Below are positions 1 to 10,824 of a stretch of DNA of 64,000 bases, one piece after another. The notes below the pieces were generated by a model. That model saw only the letters and a program-made list of their open reading frames with translations. It did not search any database and was not told the origin of the DNA. This DNA is from Cephalotus follicularis (Eukaryota > Streptophyta > Magnoliopsida > Oxalidales > Cephalotaceae): contig BDDD01003334.1 of assembly GCA_001972305.1 (NCBI GenBank), positions 62,001-126,000 of the forward strand. The letters are read 5' to 3'. The position numbers and the translations under genes were made by a program. Each line of letters begins with the position of its first letter. The stretch's first letter is position 1.

Positions 1-350
1 TCAGCAGAGTAACGTGCTTGACATTCGGTGTTACGCATCGACGTCTTCTTAAAAGACGTCGACGTCTTTTCCCTTTCTTTACGTGAGGGCGTCGATGTCC
101 TCGCCTGCATCGATGTGCATGTGCATGCAGTTATGTGCGTCTCTCAGACCCAAAGTCATCGATGCGTTCCGAAAGGCGTCGACGCGTTTTCCCCAAAACA
201 GCGTCGTTTTACCCTTTTAACATTCCTTTAACATTTTTACTCTAAAAATTAACATTATCAGAGTTTGGAAATTCATTCACTTTATTAATCCCACAATAAA
301 CACACATTTACATTGTGAAATTACAACATAGGAAAATCTCGGGCGTTACA
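1..350 (-). repeat. Partial 3' LTR of element A
   Basis: Copy of 10475-10824. On the minus strand it begins TGTAACGCCC at 350, directly next to the polypurine tract. The rest, about 2.36 kb judging from the complete 5' LTR, is left of the window. Positions 35-186 hold the first palindrome array, with GACGTCGACGTC-like and GGCGTCGACGCG-like words. Confidence 0.93.
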
Positions 351-368
351 TCCGCCCCTCCTTCAAGG
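351..368 (-). other. Polypurine tract of element A
   Basis: On the minus strand this reads CTTGAAGGAGGGGCGGA and directly abuts the TGTAACG start of the 3' LTR. This is the expected plus-strand priming site of a Ty3/gypsy element. Confidence 0.85.
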
Positions 369-396
369 AACTTCGTCCCCGAAATTTAAAACAAAA

Positions 397-1845
397 CTAG
401 AACAAGTGCGGGTAACGCTCTCGGATACTCTCCTCACGTTCCGAAGTTGCTTCATCCGGTTGGGGGAACTGCCATTGAACCTTGACCATGGGGATGGTTC
501 GGTTCCTCAAAATATGCGTCTTCCTTTCTATAATCCATACAGGCAACTCCTCACAAGATAGGTTATCTTGTACCGAAATAGTATCATAATCAAGGACATG
601 TGACAGATCCGGGATATATCTCCTCAGCATAGATACATGAAAGACGTCGTGCACGTTTGACAGTGCAAGAGGTAAGGCAAGCTGGAAGGCTACCTCCCCA
701 ACTCTCCCCAAAATCTCAAAAGGACCAATGTAGCATGGAGCTAATTTGCCCTTTTTCCCAAACCTTTGCACGCCCTTCCATGCTGAGACCTTTAAGAACA
801 CATGATCGCCCACACTGAAGGTCAAAGGCCTCCTCTCGACACTGTCCACATAACTCTTCTGCCGGCTTTGAGCAGCAAGCAGTTTCTTTTTTATCATCAT
901 GATCTTTTCTGAAGTTTCCTCCACTAAATCAGTCCAGAGTAAAGGTCGCTCCCCGACCTCATCCCAACATAAAGGAGATCTGCACTTCCTCCCATACAGT
1001 GCTTCAAATGGTACCATGCCGATACTGGAATCATAGCTGTTATTATAAGAGAACTCTATGAAAGGAATGTGATCCTCCCATGTACCAGCAAAATCAATAA
1101 TGCAAGCCTGCAGCATATCCTCCAAGGTCTGGATGGTACGCTCAGACTGCCCATCGGCCTGAGGGTTGAAGGCAGTACTCAGGTGTAGCTTCATCCCAAA
1201 AACTGTCTGAAATCTCTTCCAAAAGTTTGAAGTGAAGATGGCATCTCTATCACATACGATACTGACTGGAACACCGTGTAGCCTCACTATCTCCTTCACA
1301 TACAACCGAGCCAGCTTGCTCGCAGAATCCGTAACGTGTGTAGGCAAAAAGTGCGCTGATTTGGTGACTCTATCCACGATAACCCACACGGCGTTGTGAC
1401 GGTTCCGAGTCAGAGGAAAACCCGAAACAAAATCCATCGTAACATGTTCCCACTTCAACTCCGGAATTGGTAAAGGCTGTAGCTAACCTGCTGGTCTCTG
1501 GTGCTCAGCCTTAACTGTCTGGTAAGTCAAACACCTTGCCACATACTCGGTGATCTCTCGTTTCATACCAGGCCACCAGTAATCCCTCTTCATGTCTTGG
1601 TACATTTTTGTGCTACCAGGGTGAATGTTGTACTTAGATCTATGAGCCCCACGAAGTAACTCATTTTTCAACCCTAGCTCATTCGGAAGACACACACGTC
1701 CCCGAAATCTTAAGACACCATCGGCATGTATCCAAAAATCAGACTCCGAGTTCAGATTCTCTCGAATCTTTCGCAATTCAGGATAGTGTGCTTGAGCGTT
1801 CTTTATTTCGTCAAGCAAAACAGGTTGTATACTCACACTAGCCAT
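397..1845 (-). pseudogene. Element A integrase with chromodomain-like tail (broken)
   Basis: Integrase would join cDNA to chromosomal DNA. Visible parts in order: the HHCC zinc-binding region (the part up to 1483), the catalytic core beginning MDFVSGFPLT with a later [11 protein letters not shown] stretch supplying the glutamate, and a C-terminal tail ending RERYPHLF that matches the chromodomain-like end of Del/Tekay elements. Defects: the second cysteine of the zinc motif is changed (CLTY for CLTC), a TAG stop near 1482 splits the zinc region from the core, the core has PQADG where relatives have PQTDG, and a tail Trp is Ser. Element B keeps the Cys. Family assignment is secure; activity is not expected. 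Confidence 0.9.
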
Positions 1846-1851
1846 AAAGAC

Positions 1852-2409
1852 TCAAGGTGACTGATTAAACGGAGACCACTCTTGGAAGTCTTCCAACATC
1901 TTACATTGCGACACCATCGCACTGGCAACCATAGCCTTGCGGCTCAAGGTATCAGCGACCATGTTCGCTTTCCCCGGGTGGTACTGAAGACTGCAATCAT
2001 AATCGTCAAAGAATTCTACCCACCTGCGTTGCCTCATGTTCAGTGTGTCCTCACAAAACTGGTACCTCAAACTCTTATGATCGGTAAAGATTTCAAACTG
2101 TGCCCCATAAAGATAGTGCCTCCACTTCTGAAGGACGAAGATAATAGCTGCAAGTTTGAGGTCATGAGTCAGGTAGTTTTCTTCATATGGCTTTAGCTTT
2201 CTGGAAACATAAGCGATCACTCTTCCTCCTTGCATCAGCACGCAGCCCAAGCCCTTACCCGATGCATCACTATAGACTGCAAAGCCCTCATTAGCATCAG
2301 GTAATGCCACGATAGGAGCAAAAACTAACCGATCCTTTAGTTCACGAAAACAAGCTTCACAATCTTCATCCCAGACAAACAAGGTCTTCTTCTGGGTGAG
2401 TCTAGTCAA
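1852..2409 (-). pseudogene. Element A RNase H domain
   Basis: RNase H degrades the RNA strand of the RNA-DNA hybrid during reverse transcription. The reading frame shows the metal-binding landmarks in order: [10 protein letters not shown] (first Asp), a DLKLAAI helix where relatives have DLELAAI so the Glu is kept in altered context, FTDHKSLRY (third acidic residue) and [10 protein letters not shown]. It lies between RT (upstream on the minus strand) and integrase, separated by in-frame stops near 2408 and 1848. It matches the element B domain (32990-33430) closely. Confidence 0.88.
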
Positions 2410-3070
2410 GACTCAGCTATCCTTGAAAAGTTCTGGATAAACCTCCTGTAATACCCCGCCAATCGAAGGAAACTGCGCACCTCCATCACGTTCTTCAGTT
2501 GTGGCCAGTCCCGCACCACTTCAGTCTTTGACGGATCCACCGTCAAGCCTTCTCCAGATACGATGTGACCGAGAAAAGTCACATGATCAAGCCAAAACTC
2601 ACACTTTCAGAACTTGGCGTACAACCGATGCTCTCCGAGGACCTGCAATACCAGCCTCAGATGATGAGTGTGCTCCTCCTCACTGCTTGAATATACCAGT
2701 ATCTCATCAATGAATACCACGACAAACTGGTCTAGGTAAGGCCAGAATACGCCATTCATCAATGACATGAAAGCTGACGGTGCATTGGTAACACCAAACT
2801 GCATCACCAAGAACTCGTAATGACCATACCATGTCTGGAAGGCAGTCTTCTCAATGTCTCCTTCCCTTACTCTCAGTTGCTGATAACCTGACCTCAAATC
2901 GAGCTTGGAAAACACCTTTGATCCTTGCAACTGGTCAAACAAATCCTCGATGTGGGGTAAAGGATACTTGTTCTTGATAGTTGCCTTGTTCAACATTCTG
3001 TAGTCGATGCAGAGCCTCATCGACCCATCCTTATTCTTGACAAACAGTACAGGCGCACCCCATGGAGAAA
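2410..3070 (-). pseudogene. Element A reverse transcriptase, downstream part
   Basis: Polymerase fingers-palm segment beginning [20 protein letters not shown], through [24 protein letters not shown] and the catalytic motif. The catalytic box reads FIDE rather than FIDD, removing one of the two adjacent catalytic aspartates (seen at about 2695-2710). A stop follows at YAKF near 2607, and connection-domain sequence continues to 2410 in broken frame. The upstream end is cut at 3071 by solo LTR S. The other RT part resumes at 6114. Confidence 0.9.
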
Positions 3071-3075
3071 CACGG
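3071..3075. other. Target-site duplication of solo LTR S, left copy (CACGG)
   Basis: CACGG at 3071-3075 abuts the TGTCACACC end of the solo LTR. The right copy at 6109-6113 reads CACTG, one mismatch. Disregarding the insertion and one copy makes the conserved RT residues on either side contiguous in frame. Confidence 0.8.
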
Positions 3076-4421
3076 TGTCACACCCCGTATATCCATTCAC
3101 GTACAATGGACCAGCATATCTGGTGATATCAGAAATAAGCATAAAAAAATAATATTCCAGCATTTCAATTAATAGTCATAATTAAAATTTGCGGAAGCAT
3201 TCGATAAGCCGGAATATATAAAAACCGTCTGCACGTATCCCATACTACGTGCGGGTAACCACAATTATCCTTACAAAAGGAAAATACAACACTACGAGGT
3301 ATGAACCGTTCAATCTCAAAATTACAGTACAACATCATAATTAATCAACCTAAAAGAACAACAAGAAGCTCTCCAAGCTTCAGCAGCAGTCTCCAATTGT
3401 CCTTGCTTAATCTGAAATTGTAGGGGTTAGCCGTTGTCCTCACTTGGCTAAGTAGAATGATAATGTATGATAAAGAATATATGAATGCAACATGTATGAC
3501 AGTTTAGATCAAAATAACATTTTGAATGAGCCAATATATAAGCAATCATGCCAAGTGGCCATAGACAATCCATATGCAAGAATACCGCACAAGGGTACAA
3601 TCAATTCAACACTCACTGGGTGTCACATATCGCTAACTCCTAGCACCGACTGTGCACCACCTAACTATCGCCCTACACTCCGAAGATGATAGAAAAGGTA
3701 ACACTTACTACCGGCGTTTAGCGGGTAGTTTAACAATCAATTTCTTCATTGCAGAACACTGGGGTGATACTCTGGCCAACTCCTGACACCCAGAATCACA
3801 TACCCGTAGTTAGTAACAACCTCCGTCACCAACCACGACACTCATACACAATCAATACAATCAATTCAGGAATAATATTACATATATTATCAATATGCAA
3901 TAGAAAGTAGTTTTCTTTAGAACTATAACACTTCACTTATCGTACCTCTCCTTGGAGGAACACGACCTCACTTAAATAGTGGTTTCCAATTTGGGAAACA
4001 AAACAGTAAGTACCTCTCGTATAGGAGGAAAAATCAGTAGTTTATTTGGCAATAATCATTCACTTGAAAATGATAGTTTGATTTCATAAATTGGATACAT
4101 AGTCCATAGTTGGTTTCAATCATTGAAATACAAGTGGTGGTGGTGATAAATGACACCAAAACAGTTTGCAATATTGTGACAGTAGCACATTTGGTAACAC
4201 TTTCATAAATCAATAATTCTTGCAATAAGAGTTCTCACTTGAAAATGGTGTTTAAAACCATGCATTATGCATATAGTACATAATTCGTTCGATCATTGTA
4301 ATACCAGTAGTAGTGATGTTAAATAACATCAAACAGTATATACTAGATGGTGGTAGCATATACAATTCAATAACAATAACAAACAGTAACAATTCAATCA
4401 ATGCATGAATTTTCTGCCCAG

Positions 4422-4496
4422 AACAGTCGGCTGCCAAGAAGAACCAGTCGACTGTTGGGTTGAGTAGTCGACTGCTTTGGGTGCCAGTCGACTGCC
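4422..4496. repeat. Second CAGTCGACTG array of solo LTR S
   Basis: Four imperfect copies: CAGTCGGCTG, CAGTCGACTG, TAGTCGACTG and CAGTCGACTG within 75 bp. Counting from the LTR start at 6108 and leaving out the MITE, this lies about 1258-1332 bp in, the same place as in element E. Confidence 0.85.
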
Positions 4497-4905
4497 TCTG
4501 CCCAGAAAATGCAGAAATAGCAAGTCATGTAATGCTAATTCAATTCTCAATCAATTCAATACAAGTAATTATGCAGAAAATAAACATACATAATATGCAT
4601 ACTCATATCTTCCATGACATATCATTACCCCTACCTCAAATCGCTATCCCAAGATCAATTGAATATGATCTTTCTCTTTGAGTTCCAAGTCACTTTCATC
4701 AATCACTCCTTCAATTTCAGTAGAATCGATCTATGCATGTTTGTTTATGAACATGTGCATCGGCAGCAGTAGGTTTCAATAATTCTAACAAGCTTAACAC
4801 TAGCTCATTGAGTTTATTATCACTTCTACCATTTCACCACTTTTCTTTGAATTCTATCTCAACAATTGTTCAATCTCGAATTCATCCATTTAAGTGTGTT
4901 GACAG

Positions 4906-5251
4906 CATGGTTGTCAGGATCGCAATCCGGATCGTAGGATCGTACGATCCTACGATCCTAGATCATCAAAACGATCCGGATCGCATACTGAATCGTAAAT
5001 ACGGTAGGATCGTTGTAGGATCGGGTAGGATCGGTGGGATCGTGTAGGATCGGGTGGGATCGTAAACACGTTACAAAATATGAAATTGGGTTGTTTGGGC
5101 TGGTTATTTTTATATGTTGGGCCTTAAATACTTGAATGAAAATTTTTATTTCTTTAATTTAGGTTCTACTAGGGATTTTGAGCTTCAGGATGTGGAGATT
5201 CATGAAGCTGATGATAATTCTCTAGGTGGGATCCCGATCCTGACAACCTTG
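4906..5251. mobile_element. hAT-like MITE with 8-bp target duplication
   Basis: A 346-bp element with terminal inverted repeats CATGGTTGTCAGGATCG at the left and, on the other strand at the right, CAAGGTTGTCAGGATCG (16 of 17 match). It is flanked on both sides by GTTGACAG (4898-4905 and 5252-5259). An 8-bp duplication and short TIRs starting CA are typical of hAT elements. The left half is rich in GGATCG and its inverse, including a strong palindrome near 4938-4960. The right end (5161-5222) follows a pyrimidine-AG stretch and is open in one frame, possibly a transposase exon remnant. No transposase gene is present, so it is non-autonomous. Confidence 0.85.
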
Positions 5252-5852
5252 GTTGACAGAAGGTATGTAATTACTTAGAAACCATTTAAGCATTTGTTCT
5301 AACACTAACAACAATTAAAATCTATTCTAGAGATTATATCACCAATGCCACTTGATTTCATTATTACTTTTCATTTCAATTCCAAAGATTGTTATTCCAA
5401 TCTACTAACAGAAGATATACATCATTCCTAATCACATTTTATCAACATAATAACAAGAATTTCGGATCAAGGACTTACCAAATTTCTAAAGCTTTAAATC
5501 CTCCCTTTTGAGCTTTCTAACACCTCCAATGCAAGCCTTCAACAATCCCTCTCTTCTCTCTGTGTTTCTAACACTCAAACACCATTCAATCAGCTGATCT
5601 AACTCTCAAAGCTTATAATTTCGTCAGATTTCTACCTACTCACATGCACTCACAATTTTCTTCCTTTCTTTTTTCCATCACATGCTCCCTCACTCCACTT
5701 TTTCCCATAAATTATCATTTTGGTAGTTGGTGGTCTGCAGAGAACATGCAAACATTCCACTTTTGCATGTTCTGGCAGATGGGGAGACACAAGTGCCATT
5801 ATCCCATCTATCCTTCATGTCCCTGCACATGCCAGGAATCTATGCTGGAGCA

Positions 5853-5939
5853 AACCAGTCGACTGGAATTAGTGGGCAGTCGACTGCCTTCTTCACGTGG
5901 CCAACAATCGACTGTTACCCTGTGACAGTCAGCTGTTTG
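5853..5939. repeat. First CAGTCGACTG array of solo LTR S
   Basis: Copies read CAGTCGACTG, CAGTCGACTG, CAATCGACTG and CAGTCAGCTG, spaced about 20-30 bp, lying 169-255 bp from the LTR start. Confidence 0.85.
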
Positions 5940-6113
5940 GGCTAGATTAGGGTTTTCCAACTTTGATACTTCACCAATTGCATATCAATTCACCCCAAAC
6001 ATATATCAATCATAGAAATCAGTATAATTGGACAAATAACTCAATTAAAATGTATATTTTATTTCAAAATTGGATCAATATACATTAATTGAAGTTGCGG
6101 TTATTACACACTG

Positions 6114-6758
6114 GGTCTTACAAAACCCTTATCAATCAGGTCTTGTAACTATAACTTCAGCTCTCACAACTCGGCAGGAGCCATCCGATAAGGTGATTTA
6201 GAGATAGGAGCCGTTCCAGGAACAAGATCAATGACGAACTCCATACACCTCTTCGGTGGTAACGATCCCAAATCATCAGGAAACACATCCGGAAACTCAC
6301 ACACAACTGGAATTTCCTCCCAGCTCTAGCCTTTCTCCTTCCTCTGATCGACTACATAGGCCAAGTATCCCTTATCCCTTCTCTAGATACCTCTATGCTC
6401 GAATAAAAGATATGATCGGTGTCGAGAACCCTTTGTCTCCCTTGAACTGAAAAGTCATTCCTTCGGGAAGACAAAAATCCACTGTTTTATTATAACAATC
6501 CATGCGAACACGGTGTGCTGATAGCCAATCCATCCCCAATATAACATAGAAGTCACGGATAGGTAGAACTATCAAATCTGCATACAAAGAAATGCCTGCC
6601 ATAGACATCTCACAACCTCTATATACCGAGTCAGTGTACATAGAAGTCCCAGTCGGTGTACTCACATCAAGTATGTATGACATGTAGTCAGGGGTGACAT
6701 CTAAGCAAGATGCAAAACGTGCAGATACAAAACAATGCGATGCTCCAGAATCTATCAA
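6114..6758 (-). pseudogene. Element A protease and N-terminal RT part
   Basis: Retroviral-type aspartic protease that would cleave the Gag-Pol polyprotein. The frame opens at MIDSGASHCFVSARF, with the catalytic D-S-G, followed by the ILGMDWLSAHR motif typical of gypsy proteases, then the linker ([13 protein letters not shown], decayed) into RT. Stops break the part from about 6393 to 6114. At 6108/6109 the gene is cut by solo LTR S and resumes at 3070. The gag frame does not run into this one: a small indel in a TATATA run near 6775-6785 shifts the frame, whereas element B reads through at the same place. Confidence 0.88.
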
Positions 6759-7999
6759 TACTCTAGCAGAAAATCCATATATATATACAGAGTACCTCCA
6801 ACAACATAAGTCAACTCTGGAACCTCTATCTGAGCAAGTACGAAAACTCTACCTTTTGCGATGCCCTTACCGGTTTCCTTCCTCTGTGACGGTCCCGCTG
6901 CCGCACCACTGCTACTTCCCGGCCCAGGTGCTGTAGCAGAACTCTTCGGATAGTCCTTCACTGAATGACCAGGTGCCACGCACCTCAAGCACCAACAATT
7001 AAACCTCCAGCAATCTTTCTGTTGGTGGTCTGTACGACCACAATAATAGCAACCTCCGGATCTAGCATTACTCCCTTGGCTGGGAGTACCCTGTGAAGCT
7101 GTTTGCTGAGACTTGTTCTTAGACGACTTCGTCGGAGAACCACCATCTTGCCATTTTGACAATGCTGGCCGGGACTGTGTAGGACCCTGTTTAATCTGCT
7201 GTGCGCGAGCTCTCTCAGCCCAGTCTTCATTGGATATTGTCTCCAGTAGTCTTGCTTTCTGAGCAACCTCCACAAAAGTCCCCAGTTCCATAGCTCTAAT
7301 TCTTGATCGAAGTTCCGGTCGTAGACCTCTCAGAAATCTTCGTATCTTCTTCACTTCATCAGCCACTAGATAAGGTGAATGCCTGGCCAACTCCATGAAC
7401 CTTGCTTGATACTCAGTCACACTCATCTCTCCCTATCATAACTCCAAGAGCTCCGTCTCTCGTCGCTCTTGTTCAATCCGTGGAACATATGTCTCCAAGA
7501 ATTCTGTCTGGAATCTGTCCCGAGTGTTGTCCAGTCTTTGTGATTCCCATTTTGCTTTGACCATCTCCCACCAATGAGTGGCCTCACCCTATAGACGGTA
7601 TACACCAAACTTCAACTTCTGAGTATCAGTACAGTCCATTACCTCAAAGATTTTCTCCAAGTCCCGCAGCCATCTCTCAGCAACAGTAGCATCAAGTTCC
7701 CCCTGGAAACTGGGTGGATTCTGCCTCATAAACCTTTCAATGTCCCCCCCAAACTGGTTATTATCCTTTCCCGGGCAGTGGTCAGGAGCTCTATGTTGCG
7801 GTCGAGCTTCCGCGTAGTACTGGCGCATCTCCTCCGTATTAGCCATATAAAAGGCCATCTGTCGCTAAAAATAATCCGCAATTCGGGCCATCGGATCTCT
7901 GTCATCTTGGGGGACGTTCATTCCTTGCAGAATATTCGCTTCCTCAGGGGCATTGGCTCCAACAGTTCTAGCTCTAGCACGTGTTCTGCTTCGGTCCAT
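6755..7999 (-). pseudogene. Element A gag (three in-frame stops)
   Basis: Structural capsid/nucleocapsid precursor. The start at 7999 is chosen because element B begins the same way at 30360 (MDR followed by an Arg/Ala-rich segment). One frame continues through all parts but carries stops near 7866, 7589 (a Trp codon in relatives) and 7430. The retrotrans-gag region includes ERWLRDLEKIFEVMDCTD and GLRPELRSRIRAME. Two CCHC knuckles follow near 7055-6960: CYYCGRTDHQQKDC and a degenerate CLRCVAPGHSVKDY in which the last Cys is Tyr. Confidence 0.88.
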
Positions 8000-8095
8000 T
8001 GGTCCCTATAAGAAGGATGACGGTTAGTCACGACTTTAGGAAAACAATTTATTAATTGCCGAGGAAAATTTCCTAGCTAAGCATATTTGGAATCT

Positions 8096-8107
8096 TCTCT
8101 AATACCA
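8096..8107 (-). other. Primer-binding site of element A
   Basis: On the minus strand TGGTATTAGAG follows the LTR end after a short spacer. It matches the 3' end complement of plant initiator tRNA-Met (TGGTATCAGAG) with one C-to-T change. Confidence 0.8.
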
Positions 8108-9423
8108 TGCTATCACACCCCGTTTTCCAAAGAGACAACATTAAAGCGGTAAAGGCAATTAACATATAAATTCAGCTTATGCAAATACCATAAAATTTAA
8201 ACTTTTCAAAGGAACATCAGTTGCGGAAGCATAAAATTCATAAGCTGAAGAAAACACGTAACGTGCATCCCAAACTGCACGCTACACAAAACAAGTCTGT
8301 CATTGTTAATAGCCCACAGAACGGAGCATGATCACAGTACAATATTTAAAACCCATCGTTAAACAAAACCAAAAGTATGGTACATCAGCAAACCTTTTAC
8401 AAACAGTTTATTACAAAAGAGAAGAACGTAAAACTAACAACAATACGTAAAGGTTTGTTCTTCGTCCTTGCCAGTCCAATCGGTCCACAGTGTCAATCTG
8501 TAAAGTAGGGGGTTAGCCTTTGTCCTCACTCGGCTAAGTCATAAAAGCAGCTCGGGATCAACATCAAATGCATGTCATGAAATGTATGCATAGATGATGC
8601 AGTGCAGTAGAAATACCAATTTGCATATATATGAAAATATATATATGTTTATCAGTACAGTAAAATAACAGTGGGTACATATATAAGAAAATATATGTAA
8701 GCAAAAACAGTACAGTAGTAACCCGGCCAGGGCTACATCCACAGTAACAGTAATGTCCAAAAAGGACCAACAGGCAGTACAATAAGTCCACAAAGGACCA
8801 CAACAGTCAGGGAGTATGTGTAACGCCGCCAACTCCTAGCCCCACGTTCACTCCCACTTCGGTCCCTACTTCAGGCAACCAAGCGAGACAACAGTACAGT
8901 ACAGTGAGTTACCCAGCCAACTCCTAGCTCCTAGGTCAACCCTACCACTAGTTGGCGCTGGCAGTCTCCGCCATGCAACCAGTGGCTCAAGCACAACCAT
9001 AGTAAATTCACAGAGTAAGCAGTGAATCAAAACAGTAAACAGTGCAGTAAACAGTACAATAGAGATTGTTTAGATCGACAACAGGCAGTTCATTTTCAAA
9101 TATTTTGAAAGTGATAACATTTGAAATATGTATTTTCAGTAGTAGAAATACTTTTGAACAAATCAGTATTTAAACCGCTTTCCAATTCGTTTGAAAATGC
9201 GTTATTAACCAATACATATTTTCATACTCAAAATAGCGCATTCCGAGTTCATATATGTATTTCTAAATATCATAACTTTAGAAATCATAAACGATTTACA
9301 AACAATAAACAAACAGGAAGTAAACAGTGTATATACAATGCATACAAATGCTCAAATGCACCCTAATAGGAATCGGTATCATTTCGCATCGTTAAATAAG
9401 GAAACCTCCAAACAGTATCAACA

Positions 9424-9757
9424 GACGTCGATGTTTATTAAAAGGCATCGATGTCTTTGTCCATCAACGTCGATGACCAAGTCCTTAGAGTCAGTGCTTT
9501 CTACTGTGTAAAGACCTCGATGTCTATTTTATACGCATCAACGCTCAAGGTCTGCAACCTTTAAATGTCAACATATTGCCTACAGCGTCGACGCGTTAGG
9601 GTAGGAACCTTAGGCGTCGACGTGTAATACGTCAAAACCCCAGCAGATAGCCCAAAGTCGTCGATGTCTTTCCAAAGACGTCGACCTGTTTCACATCAGT
9701 AACCAAGCAGATAACCAAAAGGCGTCGATGTTCTTAAAAGGCATCGATGTTATTCGA
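9424..9757. repeat. Second palindrome array of element A LTR
   Basis: About ten loosely spaced copies of a GTCGAC/GTCGAT-centred word, for example GACGTCGATGT, GGCATCGATGTC, GCGTCGACGCG, GGCGTCGACGTG, GACGTCGACCTG and GGCGTCGATGTT. The array is 1067-1400 bp from the LTR start. Confidence 0.85.
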
Positions 9758-10507
9758 GTTCCAGTCGTCTTCTTCCTCACGACGTAACAAATAGTGGCCA
9801 TTACAAACCACATACATGCAAAATAACATGTAATCAAGGCAGGAAACCAACATGCAGATACATATCATATATCTAGCATAACATGGCATTGATCGAGTGA
9901 GTAAAAACAACCCAATAATCATGCAATCTATACACCAAAACCATAGCCCATGCATGAATATTAATCTCAAGAGTACAGTCATGGCTCCCCCTACCTTTTT
10001 GTTCCAAGTTAGGAACTAGAAAGTCCACCTCTTTGCGTTCCAAACCGGTCACAGTAGCCTCCAGGTCCGTCCCGTTGCTGCAAGCCACCAACTCTATGTT
10101 CCAAGCTCCAACAAAGTTCAACAATGGAGGTTTTCAGCCTCTCTCTCTAACTCTTTCACTCACTGGTTCTTATTTCTTCTTCTCACAGTGTTTCTCTTCT
10201 TATTTCTAAGTCTGTTTCAGGAAGAACAAGTCGTTTTATGCAGATTGAGTTTTGTTTTCATCTCCCTAAATTCCAAGTTTCTCTCCTTCATCACACCGAG
10301 TTGCATGGTGCACTAGGTGTTTCTCCTTTGCTGCCAAGGCCATTGCATGCTCTCACAGGCCTTCCCACTTCTGCCATTTCAGTCCTAGCAGTCCAGGGTA
10401 CTATATTGCATGCTCAACACATCATGATTTGCATGTTAAGATGCCTGGATAGTTCCCTCTTGCACGTTATTTTTTCAGCAGAGTAACGTGCTTAACATTC
10501 AGTGTTC

Positions 10508-10660
10508 CGCATCGACGTCTTATTAAAAGACGTCGACATCTTTTCCCTTTTTTTACGCGAGGGCGTCGATGTCCTCGCCTGCATCGATGTGCATGTGCAT
10601 ATAGTTACGTGCGTCTATCAAACCCAAAGACATCGATGCGTTCCGAAAGGCGTCGACGCG
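10508..10660. repeat. First palindrome array of element A LTR
   Basis: Words GCATCGACGTC, GACGTCGACATC, GGCGTCGATGTC, CATCGATGCG and GGCGTCGACGCG, 164-316 bp from the LTR start. The 3' LTR copy is at 35-186. Confidence 0.85.
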
Positions 10661-10824
10661 TTTTCCCCAAAACAGCGCGGTTTTACCCTTTTAACATTCC
10701 TTTAACATTTTCACTCTAAAAATTAACATTATCAAAGTTTGGAAATCCATTCACTTTATTAATCCCACAATAAAAACACATTTACATTGTGAAATTACAA
10801 CATAGGAAAATCTCGGGCGTTACA

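Larger units (their letters stand above)
3076..6108 (-). mobile_element. Solo LTR S (Tekay-type, related to element E LTR)
   Basis: About 3.03 kb with LTR termini (TGTAATAACCGCAA on the minus strand at 6108, GGGGTGTGACA at 3076) and no internal region. It shares the order of motifs with the LTRs of element E: a GCGGAAGCATTC block, a TACTACGTGC block, a TAGGGGTTAGCCGTTGTCC box and CAGTCGACTG palindromes. Flanked by CACGG/CACTG, so it is the product of LTR-LTR recombination of a former full element inserted in the RT gene of A. Palindrome arrays are at 5853-5939 and 4422-4496. A hAT-like MITE at 4906-5251 lengthens it; without the MITE and one target copy it is about 2.68 kb, close to the 2.55 kb of E. 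Confidence 0.88.
1..10824 (-). mobile_element. Element A: Ty3/gypsy Del/Tekay retrotransposon, left end outside window
   Basis: Seen on the minus strand in element order: 5' LTR (8111-10824), primer-binding site, gag, protease, RT, RNase H, integrase with a chromodomain-like tail, polypurine tract, and the first 350 bp of the 3' LTR. The two LTR copies (1-350 and about 10475-10824) align end to end with about 4-5% mismatches by eye. The same gag and pol words recur in element B, so A and B are one family. Coding capacity is lost through stops, a frameshift at the gag-protease junction and a solo-LTR insertion in RT. A sits in an older LTR fragment (A2). The left target duplication is outside the window. 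Confidence 0.93.
8111..10824 (-). repeat. 5' LTR of element A (2714 bp)
   Basis: Begins TGTAACGCCCGAG at 10824 and ends GGGGTGTGATA at 8111 (terminal TG-CA decayed to TG-TA). It carries the same blocks as the element B LTRs. A box at 8505-8538 reads, in element sense, TTAGCC, 13 bases, GGCTAA (potential hairpin). Palindrome arrays lie at 10508-10660 and 9424-9757. No protein-coding content. Confidence 0.9.

Noticed and set aside
28..231. Short open frame in the partial LTR of A, repeated at 10502-10705
   Set aside because: Same LTR sequence in both places, opposite strand to the element's genes, and composed of the palindrome array. Not a gene.
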